From assembly GCA_964019155.1 (NCBI GenBank), contig OZ025244.1, forward strand, positions 33,765,718 through 33,829,717: DNA of 64,000 nt. The letters are read 5' to 3'. Origin of the DNA: Osedax fenrisi (taxonomy: Eukaryota > Annelida > Polychaeta > Sabellida > Siboglinidae). The translations under genes were made by a program, and so were the position numbers. The notes under the pieces are model-generated. The model did no database searches. It had not been told where the DNA came from and worked only from the letters and a program-made list of their open reading frames with translations. Positions 27,601-39,633 of this stretch are shown here, one piece after another (within the stretch, counting starts at the first letter, position 1; every line of letters begins with the position of its first letter).

Positions 27601-28141
27601 ATTTTTTATTAGTTATTGTCCTGTCCTTTATATTACATAATTGGTAGATATAATACCGGTATTTTGTATACATAACATTAATTTATACATTGAAATTAGC
27701 ATACTATATTCTTATTATTATGTTGATTTCATATAATATTAATACATTATGTTTAGAAACTACTTGTATATTTATTGTATTTATATCACAACACATCTAT
27801 ATATATAATGATGTGTATACTATTCTGTATACCAGTATATATCTAGATGATTTATTAAATATTCCTGTATTCAATAATGTAAATTTACTAACTTGAGTTA
27901 GTTAATTGAACTCAATTGAACTTATGTATATATATATATATATATAGTCTATAGACTTATATAATAATAAGTAATTATAATAATATATATTTTTTTTTTA
28001 AATAACCTAAACACTTTATTATTAAATAAGGATTTGGGTCCCTATCCCGATCTCGAAAAAGTATCGATGTCCATCTCTAAATATATTGATATTCATTATT
28101 ATTATCTTAACTTTTAATATTGATCTACTTATTTTGTAGAT

Positions 28142-28178
<37 letters not shown>

Positions 28179-28301
28179 ATCAGATTTTTAAGATAATGTC
28201 TATATATTATTTATTTATATCTACAAATAATTTAATACTAATATATTGTCTTTACTTTCAGTACTCCAGTAGAAATAGAAGAAAAGAATAAGAAAGATTA
28301 A
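24604..28301 (+). CDS. THAP zinc-finger exons (separate gene or C-terminus of Mi-2)
   Basis: Exons: 24604-24627 (24 nt), 26115-26341, 26398-26858 and 28262-28301 with stop TAA. The second and third encode a THAP domain, a C2CH DNA-binding finger: CFVSGC, then HFHRIPKDEASRALWVKVIG, VCSLHF and an AVPTIF-like box VDVMPSL. It is followed by a Thr/Asn-rich tract and an acidic-lysine tail ending EIEEKNKKD. Phase fits exactly from the last Mi-2 exon (phase 1) through the microexon (phase 1 in and out) into the exon at 26115, whose acceptor follows a good pyrimidine tract. Alternatively this is an independent THAP gene starting at an in-frame ATG at 26060 or 26090. The THAP assignment is firm; the fusion is inference. 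Confidence 0.75.
25096..25706. mobile_element. Possible MITE with GGCCGGCG ends
   Basis: GGGCCGGCGTCATATGA near 25097 and, inverted, TCATATGTTTCGCCGGCC near 25688 form imperfect terminal inverted repeats about 600 bp apart in otherwise AT-only sequence. The ends and the target duplication are not clear. Confidence 0.35.
26953..27372. repeat. Inverted repeat of GGTTTATTTGGTTT type in an intron
   Basis: A T/G-rich arm at 26955-27060 (TTTGGTTATTTTAATAAAACC and similar) faces an A/C-rich arm at 27319-27365 (AAAACCAAATAAACCAAAAC). The intervening sequence is AT-rich. It could fold back. Similar TTTGGTTTGG tracts occur near 60465 and, inverted, near 54215. Confidence 0.5.
27420..28042. mobile_element. 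TA-flanked MITE, family related to 57167-58079
   Basis: The left end TA|GGGGACCCATTTTTGAAAG and the right end GATTTGGGTCCC|TA form short inverted repeats with a TA target. The interior (27455-27610, GGTCATAATAAA...CACTTTAATGAAGAA-type) resembles 57205-57330. It lies in the last intron of the THAP exons. Confidence 0.6.
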
Positions 28302-28420
28302 AACTACATATTTATTAGAAAATTAGCAAGCTTTTTAATTGTTATTTTGTATGTAATATTAACTTGGTTATATGATGATAAAATTGTTTATTATTTATAT
28401 TTTCAATAATATATGTTTAT

Positions 28421-28426
28421 AATAAA
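28421..28426 (+). terminator. Poly(A) signal AATAAA
   Basis: Canonical hexamer about 120 bp after the stop codon of the THAP exons; it probably marks the 3' end of that transcript. Confidence 0.5.
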
Positions 28427-28429
28427 TTC

Positions 28430-29980
28430 ATTTATAAATAATACAATATTTATTTATTTAATATATAATTTCATTATTCCAAACATTATCAATATATAAA
28501 TGTTAAGTATTAGACTATTGTATGTTGCACTAGTTGTCCTGCACTTGTTAATGTAACTTCCTGTTTAAATTTTCTTTCCAATAGCATATGTTTAATAATC
28601 AATTAATATTATTTCAGATTAACTAAATACAAATTGAATGAGATGAATTAACTGTAATAGGTAACTTTTTAGTTATGCAATATTATTTTTATGATTTAAT
28701 TTTTGAATAAACAACTTATATTTTTTTATTCTAATTATCTATTATTATTTTTATATTTAGTAATATAACATCATTAATTAATATAAAAAATATGTTTACA
28801 CTATAGTATCGATATTCAATATGTTATTTATATACAGGAAGTTAAAGATAATAAAATACTAAAATTAATGTAGCTCGTATTATAAATTGTATCTATACAT
28901 ATATTATTTATATTCATAAATAATAATCCTATAATATAATAATAATATTTAATTATGCTATCATTAATAAGTTATTTTCCATGAATTACTCATGATTATT
29001 TTTTTTAATACACATCCGTAAGTTTAAAATTGAAATAGTTGCTTATAATAACGTTATTTAAATAAACGAATAAATATTACGAAATTAAAATATAACATTT
29101 AAATTATTTTACTGTTAACTTAATAATTAACAAAAATACATATCGAATGTATTGTGAATATCATAAAATACATTGTTTGGTAAATGAGAGGATATATATA
29201 ATAAGAAACCTCATTTAAATAAATTAAATACAAATTTGTAGCTTTTAATAATATTACATTATTATTTTTATATTTAAATGATAAATTTATATAATTATTT
29301 AAAACAAATATTAAAAATTATAATCAAATACTTAATAATATAATATATCAACGATTCTAAGGAAATATATATCACTTGTATCTAATTATGTGAAATAAAA
29401 TATTCATATTAATGTGAAATATATGATAATATTATTTTTTAAAGATCTTGGTTTCTTTTCATATTAATATTAATTACATTCAATGTAACAATTTACTGGA
29501 TTAAATTGTTTACCAAATATATTTGTATATTTTTTACCATCACTTTTTTTATTACAAATTTAAAAAACAAAATTTGACTTGTATTATAGAATTTAATAAT
29601 CTGTCCAATGATACTTATTATATTTAAAGTATCATATTTATAGTATCAATATAAAATATATCATTTTAATATTATATAATGTATAAGTATGCTACTATTA
29701 TTCTAGTATAGAATAAATAAGTAATTATATAAATATATTTAATTAGTATTTAAACATTATAATTATCAACTATTAGTATATTCAGTAATACATAATTTAA
29801 TCTTAATAATTACATTATTATCGTAATAATTATAATAATGCACGAAAATAATTTTTTTTAATTCTGTATAATATAATGCATATTTATAAAAGTGTTAATT
29901 TATTAAATATAAATAATTTCAAAACGAATTGCCCAAGTTGTCTAAACATGTTACATATAAATTAATATAATTATTATGTA
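28430..29980. other. AT-rich intergenic
   Basis: No gene, RNA or clear element was recognised in this stretch. Confidence 0.5.
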
Positions 29981-29982
29981 TA

Positions 29983-30338
29983 GGGGAGAGTGCTGTAATA
30001 TCGACACCCTAGAGATCTCCTAAAATATAATTCCAATCGAAAAATAATTTATGTTAATCAATTAATTTAAATAAGTATAATTTTTTTTTTAATTATAAAC
30101 AAAACTGTTTTTTTTTTGTTACACCTAAACAACTAAATAATTAAAGTACAATATCGATTATTATTTCATTTGAAAATAAGGTATTTTAAATATTTAATTA
30201 TATTTTATGTGCCGAAAATATTTTGTATTTTTCATATTGTGTTACAAAGTTATAAACTTTTAGCTATAGCTATAGCTTATAAGCAACATAAATTTTCACT
30301 ATAATTGCACATAATATCAACACCCATGTTATCACATA
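29983..30338. mobile_element. MITE left end, truncated (TA|GGGGAGAGTGCTG)
   Basis: A left terminus GGGGAGAGTGCTGTAATATC preceded by TA resembles the other GGGGARRG elements nearby. A motif ATATCAACACCC recurs at about 30312-30325. No matching right terminus is seen; the outer element starting about 30339 follows directly. Confidence 0.45.
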
Positions 30339-30410
30339 GTGACAAAAGTAACCTAATAAGGATACTAACAATAAATTATCTTAACATTTTATAACTACAA
30401 AATATTAATA

Positions 30411-30972
30411 GTGGAGGGAAGGGAGTAGTGGCCGATAATTAATATGGCTCAGAAGATTTCTAATATATCAATAAATACTGAATTTAGGCTCTTATTTTAT
30501 TTGACTTAACTAGAAATAATATAGTTCTAGAATACTGTGATTTCACTTTTATATATAAAGTGTTTAACCTAATAATATAAACGTTTCATTAGGCATTAAA
30601 AAAAGCACTCAAATAAGGCAAGGCTGTAGTAGTGGCCGCTAGTACCAGAAAATGCTATAGGTGTCTCGTAATGAATTCAATTTATATTTTTTTAATTATT
30701 TAATATTAAATAATTATATGTATGATGCATACGCACCTTATTTGATTCAATAATTTAATTATATATACACATACTCTTACACATAAATATATATAATCAT
30801 GTTTTTTGTCAAAATTTGACAATAAATTAGAGTAATTAATTTATTATTTAAAAAAAAAATGTACTATATATTATAGATATTTTGATTATCTAAATATTGT
30901 ATATATAACTTGTTATCGTTAAGCGTTAATTAAAACGGCCACTACTCCGTCCTCGGCCACTACTCCCTCCCC
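30411..30972. mobile_element. MITE with AGTAGTGGCCG iterons
   Basis: Terminal inverted repeats GTGGAGGGAAGGGAGTAGTG (left) and, as complement of the right end, GGGGAGGGAGTAGTGGCC are flanked by TA. The motif AGTAGTGGCCG recurs at both ends and inside (near 30426, 30631, and inverted near 30935 and 30953). It is inserted in the left arm of the outer element. Confidence 0.75.
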
Positions 30973-31083
30973 TATATGATTATTGATATAATTGTGATTT
31001 TAAAATTGTATGTAATCTTAATTCCATAGATAACGGGGGTGTCCGTATTCGGTACCCGTGTCCGAATACGGACACCCTGTATA

Positions 31084-31937
31084 GGGGAAAGTAACCTAAT
31101 ACGGACACTTTAACAATAAATGGTCTTAACTTTTTATGACTCATTATTTTTATTCAAAAATTACAACATATTAATATTATATGATTATAGATATTACTGT
31201 GATTTTAAAATTTTAATTCCATAGATAACGGGGGTGTCCGTATTCGGCACCAATTTCCGAATACGGACACCCTGTGTTATAATACGGACACCCTATATAC
31301 CTCTAGATAAACTATATATTATTGATGAATCAATCAGACAAATTACAATTACGTTATTTAAAATTAATTTTATAAAAAATATATTATAATTTAATATTTA
31401 ATAATTTATTTATTTTTATAATATTTTAATTAATAATACAATTTAAGTATCTAAATAATAATGTTGTTAGAATTAGCTTTATTGGTGGTATTAATATTAT
31501 AACGCACGCAATTTTTATGAAAATCAGAATGTTCATACGCTGCGTGCTGATTGGTTATAGGGTGTCCGTATTAAGACATTTAGAGTGTCCGTATTAGGAA
31601 CTTATATGACCTCTAGATATATGTATATAACTTAATGATTATTTGATAAGAAATTAAAAATACAATTTTTAGAATGATTTTATATCGATACATTTGTATA
31701 ATCTTGAGAAGTTTTAAGTTGACATTTTTTTTCATAAATTTAAAAACGTAATAAAAAAATCAGTTTAATGGATATATCAGCAATATTTTGAATAATTAAA
31801 AAATAAAAAATACTTATTTAGACTATTTATATAATTATGAATATTTTATTCATTAACATTTTTTTGTATGATTTATGGTTTCTGAGATACAGAGAGTGTC
31901 CGTATTCCTGCACTTCTTGTATTCGATTAATTTCCCC
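31084..31937. mobile_element. MITE with GTGTCCGTATT iterons, copy 1
   Basis: The left end GGGGAAAGTAACCTAATACG and the right end ATTAATTTCCCC are flanked by TA. GTGTCCGTATT or its complement is repeated many times inside (near 31106, 31232, 31258, 31279, 31562, 31590, 31898). A second copy with the same ends and the same subterminal TTTATGGTTTCTGAGATAC lies at 39634-40561. It is inserted between the arms of the outer element. The 70-aa open frame at 31837-32049 crosses the right end and is not a gene. Confidence 0.8.
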
Positions 31938-32143
31938 TATAACAAAGCAGCGCGCAGCGTATGAATTATTCATAAAAATCGCGTGCGTTATAATATTAAT
32001 ACCACCAATTAAGCTAAATTTAAAAATGTTATTATTTATAGATACTTAACTTGTATTATTAATTAATAAAATAATAAAAATTAATAAATTAATTTCTAAT
32101 TAAATTAGAATAAATTATTCATGTAATTAATTATAATTAGGTA

Positions 32144-33110
32144 GGGGAGGGAAGGGTATTGTGGCCGATGCGGGTATTGTGGCCGATAACGATATTTCAA
32201 GAACTATTATAGTTATCAAAAAATGATATATAAGAAAAATGTAGATAATTGAATTCTAAGAATGATAGTGTACATCATTTTTTATTTATATCAATATTAA
32301 TTATTGATTTTTGATTAGAGAAAAAAATCAAATAATCGTAATTTTTATCGAAAAAAAACGTAAGGTTTACCTTATTTTATAGGAAAGTTATTTAATAAAT
32401 TTATATATTTTTAATATATTCAGTTAAGGTAATAAATAATATATCAGATTACATTTATAACAATATTCAATAATAACATAATGACAGAGTAATCTGTTAT
32501 TTAAACCAACGAGTGCTAGGCGGTTATTGTGGCCGATGCGTGGTGGGTATTGTGGCCGATTAATAACCAATCAGCATCGAGATAATTTTAATGCGTAAGC
32601 GTATCATAAAAATAGTATATTTAGATATATTCTTTATAAAATCACTGAAATACATTTATTATACATTTGCATTAATAATGTGAGACATATTAAACTAATT
32701 AATTAAAAAATAAATTTGTAGCTGAATATAAGTAAAACTAAATGGGATAACGATTAATTATTTTAATATAAAAGTGCTTGATATCTGATACAATGTATTT
32801 TATTTTCTAATTATAAAAATAGTACGTATTTGAATACATGACGCGATCCTAGTGGCTATTTCGGAACTATCGGCCATAATACCCGCACTAGTGTATTTTA
32901 TCTTTATTTATACGGAAAATTTGCTTTTTAATAAAAATCAAATGACTTGAATACAAATAATTAAATGAGTAAATGTTGATAGCCATTATTTAGAACATCA
33001 TATTGTAATTGTATATACAACTTATTGGATCATAATATCCAATATTAGTATGATATATTTTGTTTCTTGTAATGTAATACAAAAATCGGCCATAATACCC
33101 TTCCCTCCCC
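32144..33110. mobile_element. MITE with TATTGTGGCCGA iterons
   Basis: Near-perfect inverted ends GGGGAGGGAAGGGTATTGTG and the complement of CATAATACCCTTCCCTCCCC are flanked by TA (32142-32143, 33111-33112). TATTGTGGCCGAT is found near 32159, 32174, 32525 and 32548, and inverted near 32871 and 33087. It is inserted in the right arm of the outer element. Confidence 0.8.
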
Positions 33111-33394
33111 TAATTGTAATTTATTAGATTAGTTCATCCATAATATATAGTTTATCTAGTGGTATATGGGTGTCCGTATTATAACACAGAGGGTCCGTAT
33201 TCGGAGATGGGTACCGAATACGGACACCCCTGTTATCTATGGAATTAAAAGATTAAATACAATTTTAAAATCACAATAATATCTATAATCATATAATATT
33301 AATTCATGATATTGTAATTTTTGAATAAAAATAATGAGTCATAAAATGTTAAAACGATTTATTGTTAAAGTGTCCGTATTATATTTCTTTCCCC

Positions 33395-33712
33395 TAAACC
33401 TAAACCTGGTACTATAGTATACCTACTAGTACTATAGTACTAAGTATACTTACTGGTACTACCTATAGGTATACTGCTACTACATACTGTTGCTACTGGT
33501 ACTATCTTAAGGTACTACCTAATAACAATTAATTTATCACTTATCCATATAAATATTTATTTAGTAAAATGAAATGTAGATATTGACTGTAGAAACATAA
33601 AGATGAATTCAATCATATGAATTTAAAGAATACACACGAATACCGGTATATTACATATAACCGCATATATAAATGAATAGAACCAATACCTGATGCAAAG
33701 ATGTGTTATGAC
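33395..33712. repeat. TACTAGTACTATAG-type simple repeat and flank of the hAT element
   Basis: Irregular units of TACTRGTACTATAGTA and TACTACC fill about 33411-33525. The rest is AT-rich. The hAT target duplication GTTATGAC is at 33705-33712. Confidence 0.6.
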
Positions 33713-34893
33713 CAGGCCGTACTAAATACGTGCAAATTGCACGTATGCACGTATTTGCACGTATTGAAAATTTTAAAATGCACGTATAAGTGCACATATA
33801 CGTGCACTTAAGATTTAACTATTATATACAAATATAACCTCAAAACAATGAAAATATAGTTTGATATATTCTAAATAATAAAATTGATTTATTTTTCTGC
33901 TATATATATATATTTTTAATATTGCTTCTATTTTAATCCTGGATATTAGTTATTTCTATTATTATTGGATACAAATTTATAAAAATTAATTTTGTAAACA
34001 TATTTTTTATTTAATAATTAATATGGCAACAAAGAGAGATTACAGATTTAATATAAAACATTTAATTACATATGGTTTAGTGATTAGCCAGAGATGTAGT
34101 AAAACGGAAAATGTAATTGGTGTAGCCTGTAATTTCTATATATTTTTTGAAAAACAACAAAATGAAGACGGCGAAATTGTTAGAAAAAGGAGCAAAACTA
34201 ATAAATATTTCACACACCCATTTAGGACAGACAACTATCTTCAACATTTAAAGTTAATACACAAAAACAAATGGTTAGAATATCAAAGTCTATGTACATT
34301 ATCTAAACAATCCTATTTTACTGAGAAACAGAAAAATCAAATTTCTAATTATTTTATTGAACCTGATAATACAGTAAAAATATTTATTTCAAAAGATATA
34401 ATTGAATTAATATTCAAGCATTATTTAAGTGAAGAAGAATATGAGCAAGATATTACAAATTTAAAAAAATATTGACCATGTAAAATAGAAAATGATATAC
34501 TTTATATACATATTACAAATAAATTACAATTTCAATTAATTATAAATCATATCAGCATTGGTAGTTCTTTTAGAAATACAGTAAGAGCGTTAACTTTTAC
34601 CAAATAATTAACTGGTATGGTATCAATCGGATGTACCCATAGTGATATGGTTAGAAAATATACAAGAAGTGTATGTCTAATCAATTTGGAAAGAATAAAA
34701 GAAATTGTATCTAAAGTATGGTGTTTCTCAATTGCCTTAGATATGGCAACATGCCAAAATTCATCTTACCTTGATTTAAGAATACGTTTGTTTTATAATG
34801 AAATGGTCAATTTACATATTTTAGCAGTTCCAATGCCTGACCATCATACTGCGGATGCAATATATAAGGTTTATAATCAAAGTATACGTTATA

Positions 34894-34924
<31 letters not shown>

Positions 34925-36897
34925 ATTATGTTTGTATTACTATAATAATAATTATTATTAGGCATTTACTAACGTCATGGATGTATTATTACCTAATTGG
35001 AAAAATAAAATGTTGGGAGTTAGCACAGACGGAGAAAGAAAAATGACTGGTAAAATTAAAGGTAGGTTTAATATAATACATTTATAAAGATGCTTGATTA
35101 AACTATAAAATATATTTATAGGCGTCGCTACATTATTTGAAAAAGATGCATTGGATGGTTTTTTTAGAGTTTGGTGTGGTGCTCACCAGTTGGATTTAGT
35201 TATGCAAAGATATTTTAAATCTTTGACAGATAACTTTTATTTGATATTGACCAAATTAATAAGTTTCTTGAGAAGACAGTATAATCTAATTTCTCAAATG
35301 AAAACTAAAGCTCCAATGGTTTGAAAACATGTATAGACAATTTGTATTACAATAAATTGATACCTAAATATTTCAATAGTAATTTATCATTATTATTAAC
35401 AATATATTTATAATAAAGGATTAAATATATGAATCTAATAGGAATACTATTTGTAGTTATCTTCAACACGATGGTTGTCAATGGGAAATGTAACCAAATG
35501 GTTCAAAGAACATAGAGTTCAGATAAGAGAATATTTAATGGAAAAAAATGTAAACGATATGGCCCCAAACTCGTGGTGGATTCAACTAATGATAGTTGAA
35601 AATATATCATTTGAATCTTCAGAATCGAGTAAATTATTACAAAGCAGGGACATAATAATATGTGAACAAGAAAACATTTTAAATGAATTAGTGAACACTT
35701 ACTTAGAATTTATACAAGTTGAAAAATATGATTTAGAAACCATTGGCAATGAGGTTAGTTTCTTCGATATATTTATCAAACTGAATAATATTTGTATTAT
35801 AAATAGGAAAATGTATTAAGTTTATGTAGAAAATTCAGTGCAAAGAGTATTCATATAAAAGCATATATTATGGTATGTATATTACTAAGCGAATATGAAT
35901 ATGAATATGAATTATATAAATAATTTTTTTAGGATCGAGGTTCTTTTATAACAAATTTATATAATAATTTGACAATTGAAGAAAAAGATGATTTACTAAA
36001 GTTTACTGGTATAAATATGTTGAACTTAATTTCAAATTTATCGAAAATTAAATCCCTTCGAGACTCTTCAAATGAAGCATCCATAGTTGAATTCCCAACA
36101 ATACTACCATGTGAATTGGTAAATTTACCAATTAACGAGTTTACTAAGATTATACATAGACAACAGAGAAGATTGTTAAATACATTCACTCTATCAGATA
36201 TTGATATAATAGAGCAAGAATTTTTAAATTTAAAACGTGAATTTAAAAAAAATATTAATTTATTTGATGAAAATACTATGACATTTAATACTTGGAATGG
36301 TTTAAATTATCCATTATTAAAAATGTACTGTGGTGGGTTGTCGACAGTTTTCCCGGGAACAGCCAACGTTGAAAGTGACTTCAGTATAGTGAATTTTGAA
36401 AAGTCAGATTATCGAACAAGTCTGTCAGATTTTTCATTGGAAGGAATACTACATTGTAAACAGTATGATCAGTTGAATACGTATTGGAATAATATAATTA
36501 AAGAGGTTTGAATTTGATATTACATTAATTAATTATTAACAGCATTTTATTTAATAGGACGGTACTGAGATGCTGATCTTGTAGCAATGTTTTATGGAAT
36601 AATATATTATTATATTAAAAATTATATCCTGTTTTATATTATTTCAATAAAATTATGTCATCAATTCCTTTAATTTTAATGACTATTCTTTAATATTATG
36701 CTAATAATATAATATAATATATTGTCTATTAATAATTGTTTAAATATCATTAAACAATAATGTAATTATAAGTTAGTATATCAGTAAAATTAAATTGTAT
36801 CATTAATGCACGTATTTGCACGTATTGAAATCTCAAAAGTGCACGTATTTAAGCTAAATACGTGCAAATCGGGTTTGCACATATTTAGGAAGGTCTG
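33713..36897 (+). mobile_element. hAT DNA transposon
   Basis: The ends CAGGCCGTACTAAATACGTG (left) and, as complement of the right end, CAGACCTTCCTAAATATGTG form the terminal inverted repeats. They are flanked by a perfect 8-bp duplication GTTATGAC (33705-33712, 36898-36905), as expected for hAT. Both subterminal regions are dense in GCACGTATTTGCACGTATT-like motifs (33725-33815, 36808-36885), likely transposase-binding sites. It carries a multi-exon transposase gene. Confidence 0.95.
34023..36511 (+). pseudogene. hAT transposase (nonsense-mutated)
   Basis: Coding blocks: 34023-34867 (broken by TGA at 34473-34475 and TAA near 34605, in one continuous frame), about 34962-35060, 35122-35321, about 35456-35753, then about 35810-35880 and 35933-36511, joined by short AT-rich introns. 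Features in order: an N-terminal zinc-finger-like region, catalytic Asp in CFSIALDMAT, Asp in LGVSTDGERKMTG, CGAHQLDLVMQRYF, RWLSMGNV, and a C-terminal dimerisation region with catalytic Glu in PGTANVESDFS and LEGILHCKQ. The catalytic residues remain. Two nonsense codons and no obvious frameshift suggest recent inactivation. Cut-and-paste integration of the host element was its role. Confidence 0.85.
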
Positions 36898-36905
36898 GTT
36901 ATGAC

Positions 36906-37275
36906 TCATAACTTATGAGGTATTTATATTAAATAGTGTAAATTAATATATACGAAATGAATATAGAATGAAGACAAATAAATTCAGAAGATGTATTCGT
37001 TATCTACCTATATATGCGGTATATTAACAGTGTAACTTATAGTAAATAAACTACTATTTAATTCCCGATAATAATGTTTATCTTATACTGTTATATTATT
37101 TATTTACAAAATTAAATATTTAAAGATTGCATTTCAACAGAAATTACTAACCGAATTAGAATAGGTAATATATAAATAATAAAATAATATCATATACATT
37201 TATGTAAATATATTATCTATATAAAAGTATTTTAAATACACACATATATCAATACACATAAGAAGAATTGCTACA
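36906..37275. other. AT-rich upstream region of the membrane-protein gene
   Basis: No feature was recognised apart from the hAT target duplication at its left edge. It likely holds the promoter and 5' UTR of the gene that starts at 37276, but no core motif is clear. Confidence 0.4.
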
Positions 37276-37713
37276 ATGTCGGCACTGAGTGGCCGCCGTA
37301 TCTACTTAACGGTCCCATACAGGGCCCCGAATGCATCTACGATCAGCGCCCGTGTAGAAGACATGATGATGATCTGTAAGGTGTACTATGACCCAGTTAA
37401 ATCGTACGTCAACCTAACCACGAACTCCCCGGAAGTTATGCGCCGCAACACAATACTCGCCTTCTTGGTTGCCATAGCCGTGGTGGGGGTAATGTTCGTC
37501 GTATTTTTGTGTGCCACTTACAAGGCGACTGTAACTAGGACTGATTCGCTACTTGAGATATTCATGGCGGTTAAAAGAGAGGAAGAAGTAGAGAAAATCT
37601 TAACTAGGCTGGGCAGTCCGGCTGCATCCAATCATGATCATACAGACGTCGATAAGATATTATCTCAGTAAGTACATATATAACATTATAGTATATATAT
37701 ACAAACATTTGAT

Positions 37714-37808
<95 letters not shown>

Positions 37809-37809
37809 G

Positions 37810-37847
<38 letters not shown>

Positions 37848-37848
37848 T

Positions 37849-37920
<72 letters not shown>

Positions 37921-38036
37921 GGGCCGGCTTAAGCATACTATGGGCCCCGGGCAAAAAAAAACGTATGGGCCCCATACGAATTTCATAACATATTAAATGG
38001 GTCATTCTAGAAATAACAAATATCTATAATACTACA

Positions 38037-38069
<33 letters not shown>

Positions 38070-39540
38070 AATGATGAAGGTCTTATTATTATTCTATCAA
38101 ATTATGTAAAAATAATATTTTTAATATTTATAATCTTTAAAAAATTTTGTTTTTCATATATATTTACATGTATCGTGTGAAGGAGACCCACTTTAAGATG
38201 CATCTAATATATATATATAGAGGGGATCTCCTTCACGCTATGGGTCTAAATAGATATTACGGTACCAACTTAAAATCATTGCAATGTAATATTTTATAAT
38301 TTACAAATTTAATTTTAAGTTTAGAGAAGCTTAAGCTTAAGTTAGAGAATTCTCCATCAAGTTTAATTATTTACCATTACATATATTAGGATGAAAATGT
38401 CTACAATTGGATATATCTAGCCCATAATATATATATATATATATATTAATATTTGTATAGTCAATTCCTTTGAGGTGTATATCAATATGATATAATATAT
38501 GTTTAATATTAAATTATCTTATCTAAATTACCTATATACTAATCATCTTAATTGAATAAATACCTTGACTCTAGTAATGTAATTTACGTAATATGTTAAC
38601 ATATTATTTAACATATATAATATCAGATATAAATTATGTAATTTTGGGAAATCCACAAGATACTGCTCTAATAAAAGCTGTTTGTGATGACCATATTATA
38701 TTCGATAATGCTTTTAATAAAACATATTATATTCTTCTTTAATAATATTTAATTATATTCTTCTTTTTTAAATATAGATGTTAATATATTCTTTATTTAG
38801 TTTGGATAAATAAATTATATTTATTTGGGATGAAAGCAAACAATATTGCTACAATTGTCGAAGATTCAACGGCATTTTTCCCAACCAGATTTAAGGAATG
38901 TACAGCGCAGATATGGGGATCCATATTGACAATGGACTATGGTATATAATGATATCTTTCATTTTCAGAAATCATAGTTAAAATATATCTTAATATATAT
39001 CTCATATTTAATTTTAATATAAAGAAGTATACTTTATTTTCGTAAACTAATTATAGAAATATAAATTGTTAAGATTGAATTATGGTTAATATTCCCTTAA
39101 ATTGGGTAAAAAAGGTTAATAAGTTTATCATGTATCATTTTCTAGTTTAACAAACAATTATTTATCAATCCGTTTCATACTATTTTATCTGACAAACAGA
39201 GATGTGTGATATGATCTATGGTTATCACTATTAGCATATGCTCCAAAATCTTCATGTAGCTGCAGGTGCACATACAAACATGTTTCCACCATAGCTTCGT
39301 GTAAATTTAGAATTTTTTGTAAAATTCACTTTTCAAATCGATCTAAATGACTCATATTTAATTTATTTATTATATTATTTTTATTTATTTAATTAGAATT
39401 AATAATATATAAGAAAAATACAGTTAAGACAATTTTTTTTAGATAAATAGTAAAAAAAATGTTCTCAAATAATTCATGGGCCCCCCAAAATGTGGGCCCC
39501 GGGCAATTGCCCGATTTGCCCCCCCCTTAAGCCGGCCCTG

Positions 39541-39633
<93 letters not shown>

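Larger units (their letters stand above)
30339..33394. mobile_element. Outer palindromic MITE, interrupted by three other insertions
   Basis: The left arm (30339-30410, continuing 30973-31083) and the inverted right arm (31938-32143, continuing 33111-33394) correspond to the CGGACAC-type MITE seen intact at 31084-31937. They share AAGTAACCTAATA, AACAATAAAT and CCATAGATAACGGGGGTGTC blocks. The right terminus is CTTTCCCC|TA. The arms are interrupted by MITEs at 30411-30972, 31084-31937 and 32144-33110; without these the element would be about 670 bp. The left terminus is degenerate. Confidence 0.65.

Noticed and set aside
30983..33260. CRISPR-like or operator array from the repeated GTGTCCGTATT motif
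   Set aside because: Spacing is irregular and both orientations occur within defined MITE borders; this is transposon structure in a eukaryotic genome.
34855..35046. Overlapping open frame inside the hAT element
   Set aside because: Covers a TA-rich intron of the transposase in another frame.
37604..38005. Long open frames of poly-Thr (+) and poly-Ser (-)
   Set aside because: They are translations of the (TAC)n microsatellite and run into the hAT terminus; there is no start context or conserved part.
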